DNA of 64,000 nt from Kushneria phyllosphaerae (GTDB taxonomy: Bacteria; Pseudomonadota; Gammaproteobacteria; Pseudomonadales; Halomonadaceae). The stretch spans positions 1,263,587-1,327,586 of the forward strand of contig NZ_ONZI01000001.1 of the NCBI RefSeq assembly GCF_900312995.1. The letters run 5' to 3'. The position numbers were made by a program, and so were the translations under genes. A model generated the notes under the pieces. The model was not told the origin of the DNA. It searched no databases and was given only the letters and a program-made list of their open reading frames with translations. Positions 45,869 to 56,661 of this stretch are shown here, piece after piece (the first letter of the stretch is position 1; the number at the start of each line of letters is the position of its first letter).

Positions 45869-48841
45869 ATGCTGGGAATCTACGAGCAGGTCTTTGGGAA
45901 TAGCGATCACCGGCGCCTTGCGCGCTGGCTACGACTCATGCTGTTCATGCTGGCCTATTTCATGCTCGCGCTGGGGGCCACGGAACTTTCCAATATTGAA
46001 GCGGCCGTAGTGGCGCCATGGCTGGCCGGCCCTCTGGCCATCGGAGCCCTGGTACGCCTGCATCCGCGGGACTGGTTCGTCCCACTGTTCGGTATTGCTC
46101 TGGCTGACCTGCTGGCCCAATATTTTTGCCACGTACCCGGCGACGTCCTTTTTTATACCGTTATAAACTGTATTGAAATACTGGTGGGTGCTTTCTGGCT
46201 ACGCTGGCACTTTAGAGGGCCACTTCTTATAGCCACTGCTTCCTCGTTTTTGAGTGTTTTGCTGATCGGTGCATTTTTAATTCCGCTGGTCAGCTCCTTG
46301 ATGTTGGCATTGACAGCTTCCCATCATGATCTGGGTTTTTTTCAGATGTGGTGGATCCACTATCTCTCCGGCTGTCTGGGCATGCTTGTCATGCTGCCGG
46401 TGGTCCTTAAAAGCTCTATTAGCCGCTGGCATGGCTTGCTTTCTTCAGGTGTTCTGACCGCGTTTAACGCGGTGCTGCTCTTAACCGTGCTGCTCAATGC
46501 CGGTATCGTCCTGTTTTTTCCGGATGAAATGGTCTGGAGTATCGTGGCGCTATTGCTCGGAGCGCTGCTGTTTGATTTTTTTCGAAGCACTCTGCTGAAC
46601 GTGGTCAGCGTCATTTCGCTGGTTTTGCTGGTTTTTTTCTATCAGCAAAACGGGGTCTCCCACATTGGTATGCTTCACTACATCACCATTGTCTTGACGG
46701 TACTGCCGGCTCTTTTGCTGGCCATGGCGCTGCAGGATTCTCGTCGGGAACGAGCACAGTTATTACAAAGCGAGCAGCGCTGGAAGTCTGCGCTGGAGGG
46801 GAGCGGTCAGGGCGTCTGGGAGGTCGATCTGGTGCGCCGCCAGATCAGTGCTTCTCTGGAGGCGAATCGACTGCTCGGACAGGGAGATTGTGCTGACTGT
46901 TCTATGGAGCGCTGGCGTGAGAAAACCCATCCGGATGATGTGGTGCGTGTGGAACAGGCGTTTGCAGCGCATGTGGCGGGACATACACCTCTGTATGTGG
47001 CGGAATATCGCGTACGCCAGAAAGACGGCAGCTATCGCTGGTACCAGTCTCGCGGCAAGGTCATGCAGTTTGATGAGTACGACCACCCTCTGAAGATGAT
47101 CGGGACGCTGATTGATATCCATGCTGTCCGTCAGGCGGAACTCGAGCGTGAACAGCTGGCCCGTGATCTGCAGGAAGAGAAGGAGCGCTTGCAGGTCACG
47201 CTTGATTCCATCGGTGATGGTGTCATTGCCACCGACATGGCCGGCAGTGTCGTCTTCATGAACCCCGTTGCCGAAGAGATTACCGGCTGGCACTTCTCGC
47301 AGGCCAGGCAGTGCCCGCTTCAGGAAGTGTTTCATCTGCACGGGGCGGACATGACGCCTCAGTCGCTGGAATTGATCAATACCTGCCTGTCGCGCAATGA
47401 AGTCTGCATGACCGATGAAGATGCGATCCTGATCAACAAGGAGCACAGGGTTCTCGAAGTAAAGGCGACGGTCGCGCCGGTGCGGGCGGCCGGCGGCAGC
47501 GCCATGGGCGTCATCGTGGTGTTTCAGGATCTGTCCCGCGCCCGCGAACTCCAGCGTCGCCTGACCTTTACTGACAGCCATGATGCGCTGACCGGACTCT
47601 ACAATCGCCGGCGTTTCGAGCAGGCCGTTGAGGACGCCATTCGTCAGGAAGCGTCGACGCCGGCCATTCTGGTGGTGCTGAATCTGGACCATTTCAGGGT
47701 GATCAATGATTCGGCAGGTCATCTGGCAGGTGATGCGCTGCTGATCGAAATCGCGCGTCTGATCGAGCAGCATCTCGGTGAGCAGGATGTGCTGGCGCGC
47801 CTGGGTGGCGATGAGTTCGCGCTGCTGCTTCATGGGCGCGATCTCGAGGCCTCGTCGTCATGGGTAGACACCGTCATCGAGGCCATCAGCGCTCTGCGGT
47901 TTTCATGGGATGGCCGGACTCATGAAGTGAGTGTCAGTGCCGGGCTGATCCCGGTAGACAGTCATGCCGAAAGCTTTGGTGTCCTGCTTGGTCGGGTTAA
48001 TGTGGCCTGTTACACCTCAAGACAATATGGTCGCAATCGGGCCACCGTCTATCATCCGGGTCAGCAGGATATTGAACAGTATCATCGCGATATCTTCATG
48101 GCCGCGGGACTGCGCGAGGCGATCGAAAACGATCGCTTCGTGCTGTTTTGTCAGCGAATCGTGCCCTTGCAGGCCGAAGGCAGCGACTATCTGGAAATAC
48201 TGGTCAGAATGCTGGGTCGGGAAGGTGAAGTGGTGGCTCCGGGTGCCTTTATTCCGGTGGCCGAACGATATGGCATCATGGCGGCCGTGGATCGCTGGGT
48301 CATTGAGCGTGCACTGGTACATGATGGTGAGCGATTAAAGCAGGTGCTCAATGGCCGCTCGCTGAGCATCAATCTATCGGCCAACTCCTTGAATGATCCG
48401 GCGTTTCTGCCCTGGCTACAGGGCATTTTGTCCATTTCTCCGCTCTCGCCTCAAGCGCTGATATTTGAGATCACGGAAACGGCGCTCATGAACCATCTTG
48501 ACCTGGCGCGTGATGTCATTGATGCGTTACGCAAGGCGGGGTGTCGTGTGGCGCTCGATGATTTTGGCAGCGGACTGAGCTCCTTTGGCTACCTGCGCAA
48601 CTTCGTGGTCGATATCATCAAGATCGATGGCGGCTTCATTCGTCACGTCAATGACAATGCTCTTGATCAGGTGATCGTTGATGCCATCAATCAGATTGCC
48701 CAGCGCCTGGGGGCACTGACCGTGGCCGAGTTTATCGAGGATGGCGCCAGTGCAGAGAGACTCGTCAAAATGGGCATCGATTATGGTCAGGGCTATTATT
48801 TGCACCGCCCGATGCCACTCGATAGGCTTTGGCTCCAATAG
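45869..48841 (+). CDS. MASE1-PAS-PAS-GGDEF-EAL c-di-GMP protein
   Basis: 990 aa. Residues about 20-295 are eight or more helices of the MASE1 sensor type. A PAS_3 domain (about 305-415), a second PAS (about 440-550), GGDEF (about 565-725) and EAL (about 735-985) follow. GGDEF is intact at 646-650, but the metal-binding first Asp of LDLDHF is Asn (LNLDHF), and the RxxD inhibitory site lacks its Arg. EAL is EIL at 776-778, with the Asn, Glu, DDFGSG, KID and Gln residues of an active phosphodiesterase. I infer that it mainly breaks down c-di-GMP. It sits 83 bp after pilY1, same strand. Confidence 0.88.
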   Translation: MLGIYEQVFGNSDHRRLARWLRLMLFMLAYFMLALGATELSNIEAAVVAPWLAGPLAIGALVRLHPRDWFVPLFGIALADLLAQYFCHVPGDVLFYTVINCIEILVGAFWLRWHFRGPLLIATASSFLSVLLIGAFLIPLVSSLMLALTASHHDLGFFQMWWIHYLSGCLGMLVMLPVVLKSSISRWHGLLSSGVLTAFNAVLLLTVLLNAGIVLFFPDEMVWSIVALLLGALLFDFFRSTLLNVVSVISLVLLVFFYQQNGVSHIGMLHYITIVLTVLPALLLAMALQDSRRERAQLLQSEQRWKSALEGSGQGVWEVDLVRRQISASLEANRLLGQGDCADCSMERWREKTHPDDVVRVEQAFAAHVAGHTPLYVAEYRVRQKDGSYRWYQSRGKVMQFDEYDHPLKMIGTLIDIHAVRQAELEREQLARDLQEEKERLQVTLDSIGDGVIATDMAGSVVFMNPVAEEITGWHFSQARQCPLQEVFHLHGADMTPQSLELINTCLSRNEVCMTDEDAILINKEHRVLEVKATVAPVRAAGGSAMGVIVVFQDLSRARELQRRLTFTDSHDALTGLYNRRRFEQAVEDAIRQEASTPAILVVLNLDHFRVINDSAGHLAGDALLIEIARLIEQHLGEQDVLARLGGDEFALLLHGRDLEASSSWVDTVIEAISALRFSWDGRTHEVSVSAGLIPVDSHAESFGVLLGRVNVACYTSRQYGRNRATVYHPGQQDIEQYHRDIFMAAGLREAIENDRFVLFCQRIVPLQAEGSDYLEILVRMLGREGEVVAPGAFIPVAERYGIMAAVDRWVIERALVHDGERLKQVLNGRSLSINLSANSLNDPAFLPWLQGILSISPLSPQALIFEITETALMNHLDLARDVIDALRKAGCRVALDDFGSGLSSFGYLRNFVVDIIKIDGGFIRHVNDNALDQVIVDAINQIAQRLGALTVAEFIEDGASAERLVKMGIDYGQGYYLHRPMPLDRLWLQ

Positions 48842-48867
48842 CGACCGGGGCCCTGGCGACTGGGGCT

Positions 48868-49353
48868 TTAGCGCCTGGTTTGACAATCATCTTCGGAGTC
48901 CGTGCTCTCAAAGCGCGTGCGGCCCAGTCGATTAACGATCAGCCGCCGCGCCTTGTGGGCATGGCAAAGATAAAACGTGCCGTTGAGAATACTGCTTGAA
49001 AGCCTTGGATGAAAAACGAGCGCTCTGGACAGTCCCTTCCAGCGCAGCGTGACAGGGTCGTGTTTTCTGGTGCGATAATGAACAATGCCCTCGGCATCCA
49101 GCACCAGCAGATATGTCCATTGTCCATCACAGCGCTGGCCATCGTGGCTGCCACACAGTGTCCATGGTCTACCATGATCCAGACTGGCCATTTGCGCCTG
49201 TTGCATCAGTCCCTGTACATCGCGCATTTGGGCATCCAGCAGGTTTCCGGCATGCCACTGTTGCATGGAAGGAATGCCCCAACCAATCATCAGCGCCATC
49301 AAGGCCATGGTGACAACAGCGTCCAATAAGGTGACTCCTCGCTGAGCACGCAA
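48868..49353 (-). CDS. FimT/GspH-type pseudopilin
   Basis: 161 aa. A prepilin leader QRG|VTLLDAVVTMALMALMIGW shows it is processed by prepilin peptidase; position 5 is Asp, not Glu. The short globular part with paired cysteines (LCGSHDGQRCDG) and a C-terminal DCQ is like FimT/GspH proteins. The start is a TTG with AAGGGA 7-8 bases upstream; no in-frame ATG is available. It faces the GGDEF-EAL gene and is near thiO, as fimT is in Pseudomonas. FimT is known to bind DNA in some relatives. Confidence 0.78.
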   Translation of the reverse strand: MRAQRGVTLLDAVVTMALMALMIGWGIPSMQQWHAGNLLDAQMRDVQGLMQQAQMASLDHGRPWTLCGSHDGQRCDGQWTYLLVLDAEGIVHYRTRKHDPVTLRWKGLSRALVFHPRLSSSILNGTFYLCHAHKARRLIVNRLGRTRFESTDSEDDCQTRR

Positions 49354-49476
49354 AACATTATCCCTTTTGATGGACCAGTATGGTTTAACGGCAGATGGGA
49401 TAGGTTATTTAGATTTTTATAATTAATGGTTTGTGCAGGGTAACCCGCTCATGACACACACAGGGATGAGGGACAT

Positions 49477-50574
49477 GTGAACGCAAGCGATGTGATCGTG
49501 GTCGGCGGCGGCATCAATGGGATGATGAGTGCCCTCAAGCTGATACAGCAAGGCTTTCGTGTCACGCTCGTGGAGCGTGGACAGTGTGCGCGGGAAGCGT
49601 CCTGGGCGGGCGGCGGCATATTGATACCGCTGTATCCCTGGCGCTACCGCGACCCCATCGCGCGTCTTGATGTGCTGGCAGCATCACAGTGGCGTGAGCT
49701 TGCCGGCCTGCTGGCGGATGCGACCGGCATTGACCCGCAATATACGGCCCATGGCGTCATGCATGTTCGGGTCGAGGATGCCGAAAGGGCCCGGATGTGG
49801 TCGGGCCGTCATCATGATCTGCTTGCCTCCCTCTCATCGCCCGCGGCGTACAGCCTTTTGGGTCGTCAGGTCACCCCATCCCTTGAGCCCGCTTTCTGGA
49901 TGGCCGGACGCGGCAGTATTCGCACGCCGCGGCTGGGTCAGGCGCTGCGACAGTGGCTGCTGAATCATCCGCGCGCCACGCTGGTCGAGCACTTTGAAGT
50001 CACTTCTCTGCTGACGGCCGGGGAGCGTGTCGAGGGCGTGGAAGGGCCACAGGGACGACATCTGGCGCCAAGGGTCGTCATGGCCGGCGGTCCCTGGACT
50101 CGACAGCTGATGGCGCGTCATGTCCGTCTGCCCATTGCGCCGGTGCGAGGGCAGATGCTGTTGTTCAATGCCGCACGGCCGCTGCTTCAGGCCGTCATGC
50201 TGATGAACGGCTTTTATCTGATCCCCCGACGCGATCATCAGATCCTGGCCGGCAGTACCTTTGAAGACGCAGGCTTTGATCGCGCCACGACCGTTGAAGG
50301 CTATACGCGTATCCATGCCATGGCGCTTGAGATGTTACCGGCGCTAAAGGAGGTTGAGGTGACTCACCATTGGGCCGGACTGCGACCGGGCTCGCCGGAC
50401 AGCATTCCTTTTGTTGGCGCCGCGGATGGCATTGAAGGGCTTTATGTCAACGCCGGACATGGCGGCAACGGCGTGGTGCTTTCCCCGGCCACGGCGGATC
50501 TTGTCTGCGCGCACATTGTGGGGTCGCCATTACCTGTGGATCCTGAGCCTTATACCCTGCCTTGCTCAGGATGA
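49477..50574 (+). CDS. thiO: FAD-dependent glycine/D-amino-acid oxidase ThiO
   Basis: 365 aa. The N-terminal Rossmann motif VGGGINGMMSALKL (8-21) binds FAD, and GLRPGSPDSIPFVG and AGHGGNGVVLSPATA at the end close the DAO fold. It oxidises glycine to iminoacetate for the thiazole of thiamin. The start is a GTG at 49477, GAGGGA before it. Other thi genes are absent here. Its end overlaps the small opposed gene by 9 bases. Confidence 0.92.
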   Translation: MNASDVIVVGGGINGMMSALKLIQQGFRVTLVERGQCAREASWAGGGILIPLYPWRYRDPIARLDVLAASQWRELAGLLADATGIDPQYTAHGVMHVRVEDAERARMWSGRHHDLLASLSSPAAYSLLGRQVTPSLEPAFWMAGRGSIRTPRLGQALRQWLLNHPRATLVEHFEVTSLLTAGERVEGVEGPQGRHLAPRVVMAGGPWTRQLMARHVRLPIAPVRGQMLLFNAARPLLQAVMLMNGFYLIPRRDHQILAGSTFEDAGFDRATTVEGYTRIHAMALEMLPALKEVEVTHHWAGLRPGSPDSIPFVGAADGIEGLYVNAGHGGNGVVLSPATADLVCAHIVGSPLPVDPEPYTLPCSG

Positions 50575-50850
50575 GCGTCGACGCGGCAGGGGGCCGTTGC
50601 TGATAAACCGTGCCTGATGGTCCTGACAGCAAAACCAGTGCTTCTCGCCCGGCAGATGGCGCGATAGTTCGTTGGTGTGAGGATCTTCCAGCGCATCATG
50701 GCGCGCCACATGAACATGGCAATAGGCGCAACGTACCATCGCCTCTCCCGAGGCCGGTGTCGGCGGATGCGGTTTGCGCTGACGCTTCAGACGTCGATAG
50801 AAAAGCCATCCCAGCCAGAGCAGGGCAGCCACAATGATCAGTCGGGCCAT
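50566..50850 (-). CDS. PP0621-type small membrane-anchored protein
   Basis: 94 aa. One N-terminal membrane helix (3-18, LIIVAALLWLGWLFYRRL), a basic linker, then a zinc-ribbon-like domain with CAYC and a CC pair in FCCQDHQARFI. It resembles the PP0621 family, of unknown function, often found near thiO and pilus genes in pseudomonads. It has no operon partner on its strand. Confidence 0.75.
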   Translation of the reverse strand: MARLIIVAALLWLGWLFYRRLKRQRKPHPPTPASGEAMVRCAYCHVHVARHDALEDPHTNELSRHLPGEKHWFCCQDHQARFISNGPLPRRRSS

Positions 50851-51016
50851 GAAAGGGTTCGGACTCCTGAAAGAGGTGAAGGCAGACGGCAGGCCTGGGT
50901 CTGATCAAGGAATACCTGATCGGGTGAGGCCGCCATCTTCACGCCATGACACCATCATGGTTGTGTAGTGTAAAAGAGTATCGTGTGGGCGCCAACGTTG
51001 GGCCCGGCCGAATACC

Positions 51017-51046
51017 AGAGCGCCCCGCTGAAGGGCGGGGCGCTCT
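51017..51046. terminator. Hairpin downstream of bamD
   Basis: AGAGCGCCCCGC and its exact 12-bp complement with a 6-base loop, 25 bases beyond the bamD stop codon. There is no T-run. Confidence 0.4.
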
Positions 51047-51070
51047 GACGATCAAGGGGCAGGTGACCGA

Positions 51071-51877
51071 TCAGTGCTCTTCAAGGCTCAGCGAACCGTT
51101 CAGGTAGCGCGGCTTGAAGGTATTGCCATTGAGGCGTGCATTATCAGGGTCGTTATGAATCAGCTCTGCCAGTGCCTGACGAGCTTCCTTTTTCATGTCC
51201 AGACCCATGTAGCCCTCTACCATGACGGCCAGCGCGTCACGTGTGGCAGGGGTCTGCGGATAGTGTTCCAGTACCCAGCGCCCGCGATTGACGGCAGCCA
51301 GGTAGGCCTGCTTGCGCAGGTAGAAATCACCGATTTGAAGCTCGTGACGTGCCAGAACGTTGCGCAAAAATATGATGCGCTGACGGGCATCCGGAGCGTA
51401 GGCACTGTCCGGAAAGCGGCGGACCACCTCACCGAAATCGACATAGGCATCACGCGTGGCGCCCAGGTCTCGCTTGGAAATGTCGATCAGATCCAGACTT
51501 TCCAGACTGAAACGTCCTGATTCCCATGCTGCCATGCCACGCATGTAATAGGCATAGTCCACCTGAGGGTGGTCGGGATGCAGCCGAATGAAGCGGCTGG
51601 CCGCCGCACGTGAGGCTTCCCAGTTGCCGACCTGATAGTAGCCGTAGATCAGCTCCAGCTGTGCCTGCTGCGCATATTCGCCAAACGGGTAGCGGTTATC
51701 CAGCGTTTCAAGCTGAGTGACGGCAGCGGAGTAGCGGCCATTGTCGAGCGAGCTCTGAATGTTTTGGTAGAGCTGCTGCTCGGTAAGCTCTTTATCCTGC
51801 TCCTGGCTCTGGCTGCTGGCGCAACCGGCCAGCATGACGGCAGCCAGCGCAAGGGCGCTCAGGGAAATGGCGCGCAT
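51071..51877 (-). CDS. bamD: Outer-membrane assembly lipoprotein BamD
   Basis: 268 aa from the ATG at 51877, which has GAGGA upstream. The signal peptide ends in the lipobox LAGC (Cys about 19), so it is an outer-membrane lipoprotein. TPR repeats fill the mature part (YQNIQSSLDNGRYSAAVTQLETL, YPFGEYAQQAQLELIYGYY). BamD is the essential partner of BamA in beta-barrel insertion. It is divergent from rluD, which is the common arrangement (comL-rluD). Confidence 0.95.
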   Translation of the reverse strand: MRAISLSALALAAVMLAGCASSQSQEQDKELTEQQLYQNIQSSLDNGRYSAAVTQLETLDNRYPFGEYAQQAQLELIYGYYQVGNWEASRAAASRFIRLHPDHPQVDYAYYMRGMAAWESGRFSLESLDLIDISKRDLGATRDAYVDFGEVVRRFPDSAYAPDARQRIIFLRNVLARHELQIGDFYLRKQAYLAAVNRGRWVLEHYPQTPATRDALAVMVEGYMGLDMKKEARQALAELIHNDPDNARLNGNTFKPRYLNGSLSLEEH

Positions 51878-52081
51878 TGTCGTCCTCGTCTCAAACAAAC
51901 CGTGGCGGCATGGTAGAATCCGCCCAACAGCTACTGAATGAAGTGTGTGTGGCCTACTATACGGACCGGCAGCGCATTACGCGAATGACGCGCTGCCTGT
52001 TCCCGGTACCAATGACCCCGCACTATAAAGCATTGTAAAGCCGCGGCGAAATGCCCGGCCCATGCTCCTGCAGAGAATTGC

Positions 52082-53041
52082 ATGTCACAGACCATCGAAC
52101 AAACACACATTGTCCCCGACACCATGACCGGTCTGCGACTGGATCAGGCGGCCGCAGAGCTCTTTGACGAGTTTTCCCGAGAGCGCCTCAAGACCTGGAT
52201 CAAGGGGGGCGCCCTGACCGTGGATGGACAGCAGATGCGTCCGCGTGCACCGGTCATGGCAGGTGCCACGCTGGTGCTCAATGCCGTCCTGGAAGAAAAC
52301 CCGGTCTGGGAGGCCGAAGCGATCGCGCTGGACATCGTGCATGAAGATGACGACGTGCTGGTGCTCAACAAGCCGGTCGGACTGGTGGTGCATCCGGCAG
52401 CGGGCAACTACAGCGGCACGCTGCTCAATGCGCTGCTTCATCATGCCCCAGAGCTTGCGACCCTGCCGCGTGCCGGCATCGTTCATCGTCTGGACAAGGA
52501 CACCAGCGGATTAATGGTAGTGGCCAAAACGCTGGCCGCGCAGACCTCTCTGGTCGAGCAGCTGCAGGCGCGTCGGGTCAAGCGGGAATACGACGCCATC
52601 GTGATCGGCGCCATGATCGCCGGGGGCAAGGTGGATGCCCCCATCGGTCGGCACCCGGCGGATCGCAAGCGTCAGGCCGTGGTGGCCAACGGCGGCAAGC
52701 CGGCAGTGACCCACTACCGGGTTGTCGAACGATTTCGCGGTCATACCCATGTTCGCTGCCGCCTGGAAACCGGGCGTACCCACCAGATTCGTGTTCACAT
52801 GGCCCATCAACGCTTTCCGCTGGTGGGTGACCCGGTCTATGGCGGGCGCCTCAAGCTGCCGGCCGGGGCCGGTGAGGCGCTCAAGGAGACGCTGCGTCAC
52901 TTCTCGCGACAGGCCCTGCACGCGCGTCGGCTTGCCTTTACGCATCCGACAGGCCATGAAACTGTCGAGTTCGGTGTGGAATTGCCGGATGACATGTTCA
53001 TGCTGCTCGATATTCTGCGCGAGGATCAGGCACAAACATGA
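52082..53041 (+). CDS. rluD: 23S rRNA pseudouridine synthase D
   Basis: 319 aa. An N-terminal S4 RNA-binding domain (about 18-80) precedes the RluA-type catalytic domain with GIVHRLDKDTSGLMVVAK (catalytic Asp). It makes pseudouridines at 1911, 1915 and 1917 in helix 69 of 23S rRNA. pgeF starts inside its stop codon (ATGA), so the two are coupled. Confidence 0.95.
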   Translation: MSQTIEQTHIVPDTMTGLRLDQAAAELFDEFSRERLKTWIKGGALTVDGQQMRPRAPVMAGATLVLNAVLEENPVWEAEAIALDIVHEDDDVLVLNKPVGLVVHPAAGNYSGTLLNALLHHAPELATLPRAGIVHRLDKDTSGLMVVAKTLAAQTSLVEQLQARRVKREYDAIVIGAMIAGGKVDAPIGRHPADRKRQAVVANGGKPAVTHYRVVERFRGHTHVRCRLETGRTHQIRVHMAHQRFPLVGDPVYGGRLKLPAGAGEALKETLRHFSRQALHARRLAFTHPTGHETVEFGVELPDDMFMLLDILREDQAQT

Positions 53042-53793
53042 ATCAGGACAGTCGCGATCAGCCCACGCTTATCGTGCCGGACTGGGTAGCACCGGGCTCG
53101 GTCGGCGCGTTTGTCACCACCCGTGAAACGGGCCCCAGTCAGGGCCCCTATGCCGCCTTCAATGCAGCTTCTCATGTGGGAGATGACCCTGAGACAGTGG
53201 CCTGGTTGCGTCAGCTGCTGGGCGCAAGAATCGGAGATCATCGTCCCTTGTTGTGGCTGGATCAGGTCCACGGCGCGCGGGTTCAGCAGTCCTTTCAAAC
53301 GCCTCCGCCACAGGCCGATGCCGCGATCGCACGTGATCAGCAGTATGCCTGTGTGATTCAGACCGCCGACTGTCTGCCGGTGCTGTTCTGTGATCGCCGC
53401 GGTACTCGAGTGGCGGCCGCTCATGCCGGCTGGCGCGGTCTGGCCGGTGGTGTGCTGGAGGCCACCATGGCCGCCCTTGGCTGCGCTCCCGAGGAGGTTA
53501 TGGTCTGGCTCGGCCCTGCCATTTCCAACATGCAGTATGAAGTCGGGCGCGAAGTGCATGACGCCTTCGTTAATGTGCATCCCGAGGCTTCCAGCGCTTT
53601 CGAGGCAAGCCCCTATCGGCTGGGTCACTTCATGTGTGACCTCTATCGTCTGGCGCGCCTGCGTCTGGAAGCATTGGGCGTCACCGATATCAGCGGCGGC
53701 CATTTCTGTACGGCTTCCGACCCGCGCTTTTATTCCCATCGTCGCGACAACGGTCTGACCGGCCGCATGAGCAGCATTATCTGGCTTCGCTAG
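53038..53793 (+). CDS. pgeF: Peptidoglycan editing factor PgeF / YfiH laccase-domain protein
   Basis: 251 aa. The multicopper polyphenol oxidase-like fold has LDQVHGARV, TADCLPVLF and AAHAGWRGLAGG, which hold the Cys/His zinc or copper site of YfiH. In E. coli it removes wrongly built muropeptide precursors; purine-nucleoside activities are reported for relatives. It overlaps rluD by 4 bases and lies upstream of clpB. Confidence 0.93.
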   Translation: MNQDSRDQPTLIVPDWVAPGSVGAFVTTRETGPSQGPYAAFNAASHVGDDPETVAWLRQLLGARIGDHRPLLWLDQVHGARVQQSFQTPPPQADAAIARDQQYACVIQTADCLPVLFCDRRGTRVAAAHAGWRGLAGGVLEATMAALGCAPEEVMVWLGPAISNMQYEVGREVHDAFVNVHPEASSAFEASPYRLGHFMCDLYRLARLRLEALGVTDISGGHFCTASDPRFYSHRRDNGLTGRMSSIIWLR

Positions 53794-53854
53794 GGCGCTG
53801 ATGGCGCTCCGGCAGGCCTGTCGTGGATTTAACATAATATTTTTACTGACCCTG

Positions 53855-53882
53855 CTTGAAACGGTTTTCGGCGCCCCCATCT
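53855..53882 (+). promoter_or_regulatory. Heat-shock (sigma-32) promoter of clpB
   Basis: CTTGAAA (53855-53861), 13 bases, CCCCATCT (53875-53882). Both boxes match the known sigma-32 consensus (CTTGAAA, CCCCATnT) without error, about 94 bases before the clpB ATG. Confidence 0.9.
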
Positions 53883-53975
53883 TTGTTGGCAATATACTGA
53901 TACACGCGCTTTGAGGTGCCGGTGCTGCGACTGTGCAGCCCTGATCGGCCAGAGCGCCGGATGAGAGGACACAGG

Positions 53976-56570
<2,595 letters not shown>

Positions 56571-56591
56571 GCGCTATCGACACGCAATGAC

Positions 56592-56626
56592 AAAAGGGCG
56601 GCTACCCGAGGTAGCCGCCCTTTTTT
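56592..56626. terminator. Bidirectional terminator between clpB and the trehalase gene
   Basis: AAAAGGGCGGCTACC-CGA-GGTAGCCGCCCTTTTTT: 15-bp perfect stem with A and T runs on the two sides. Confidence 0.88.
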
Positions 56627-56661
56627 ATGGCCAGTTGGAAGACCCCGTCGGTTTAACCTGA

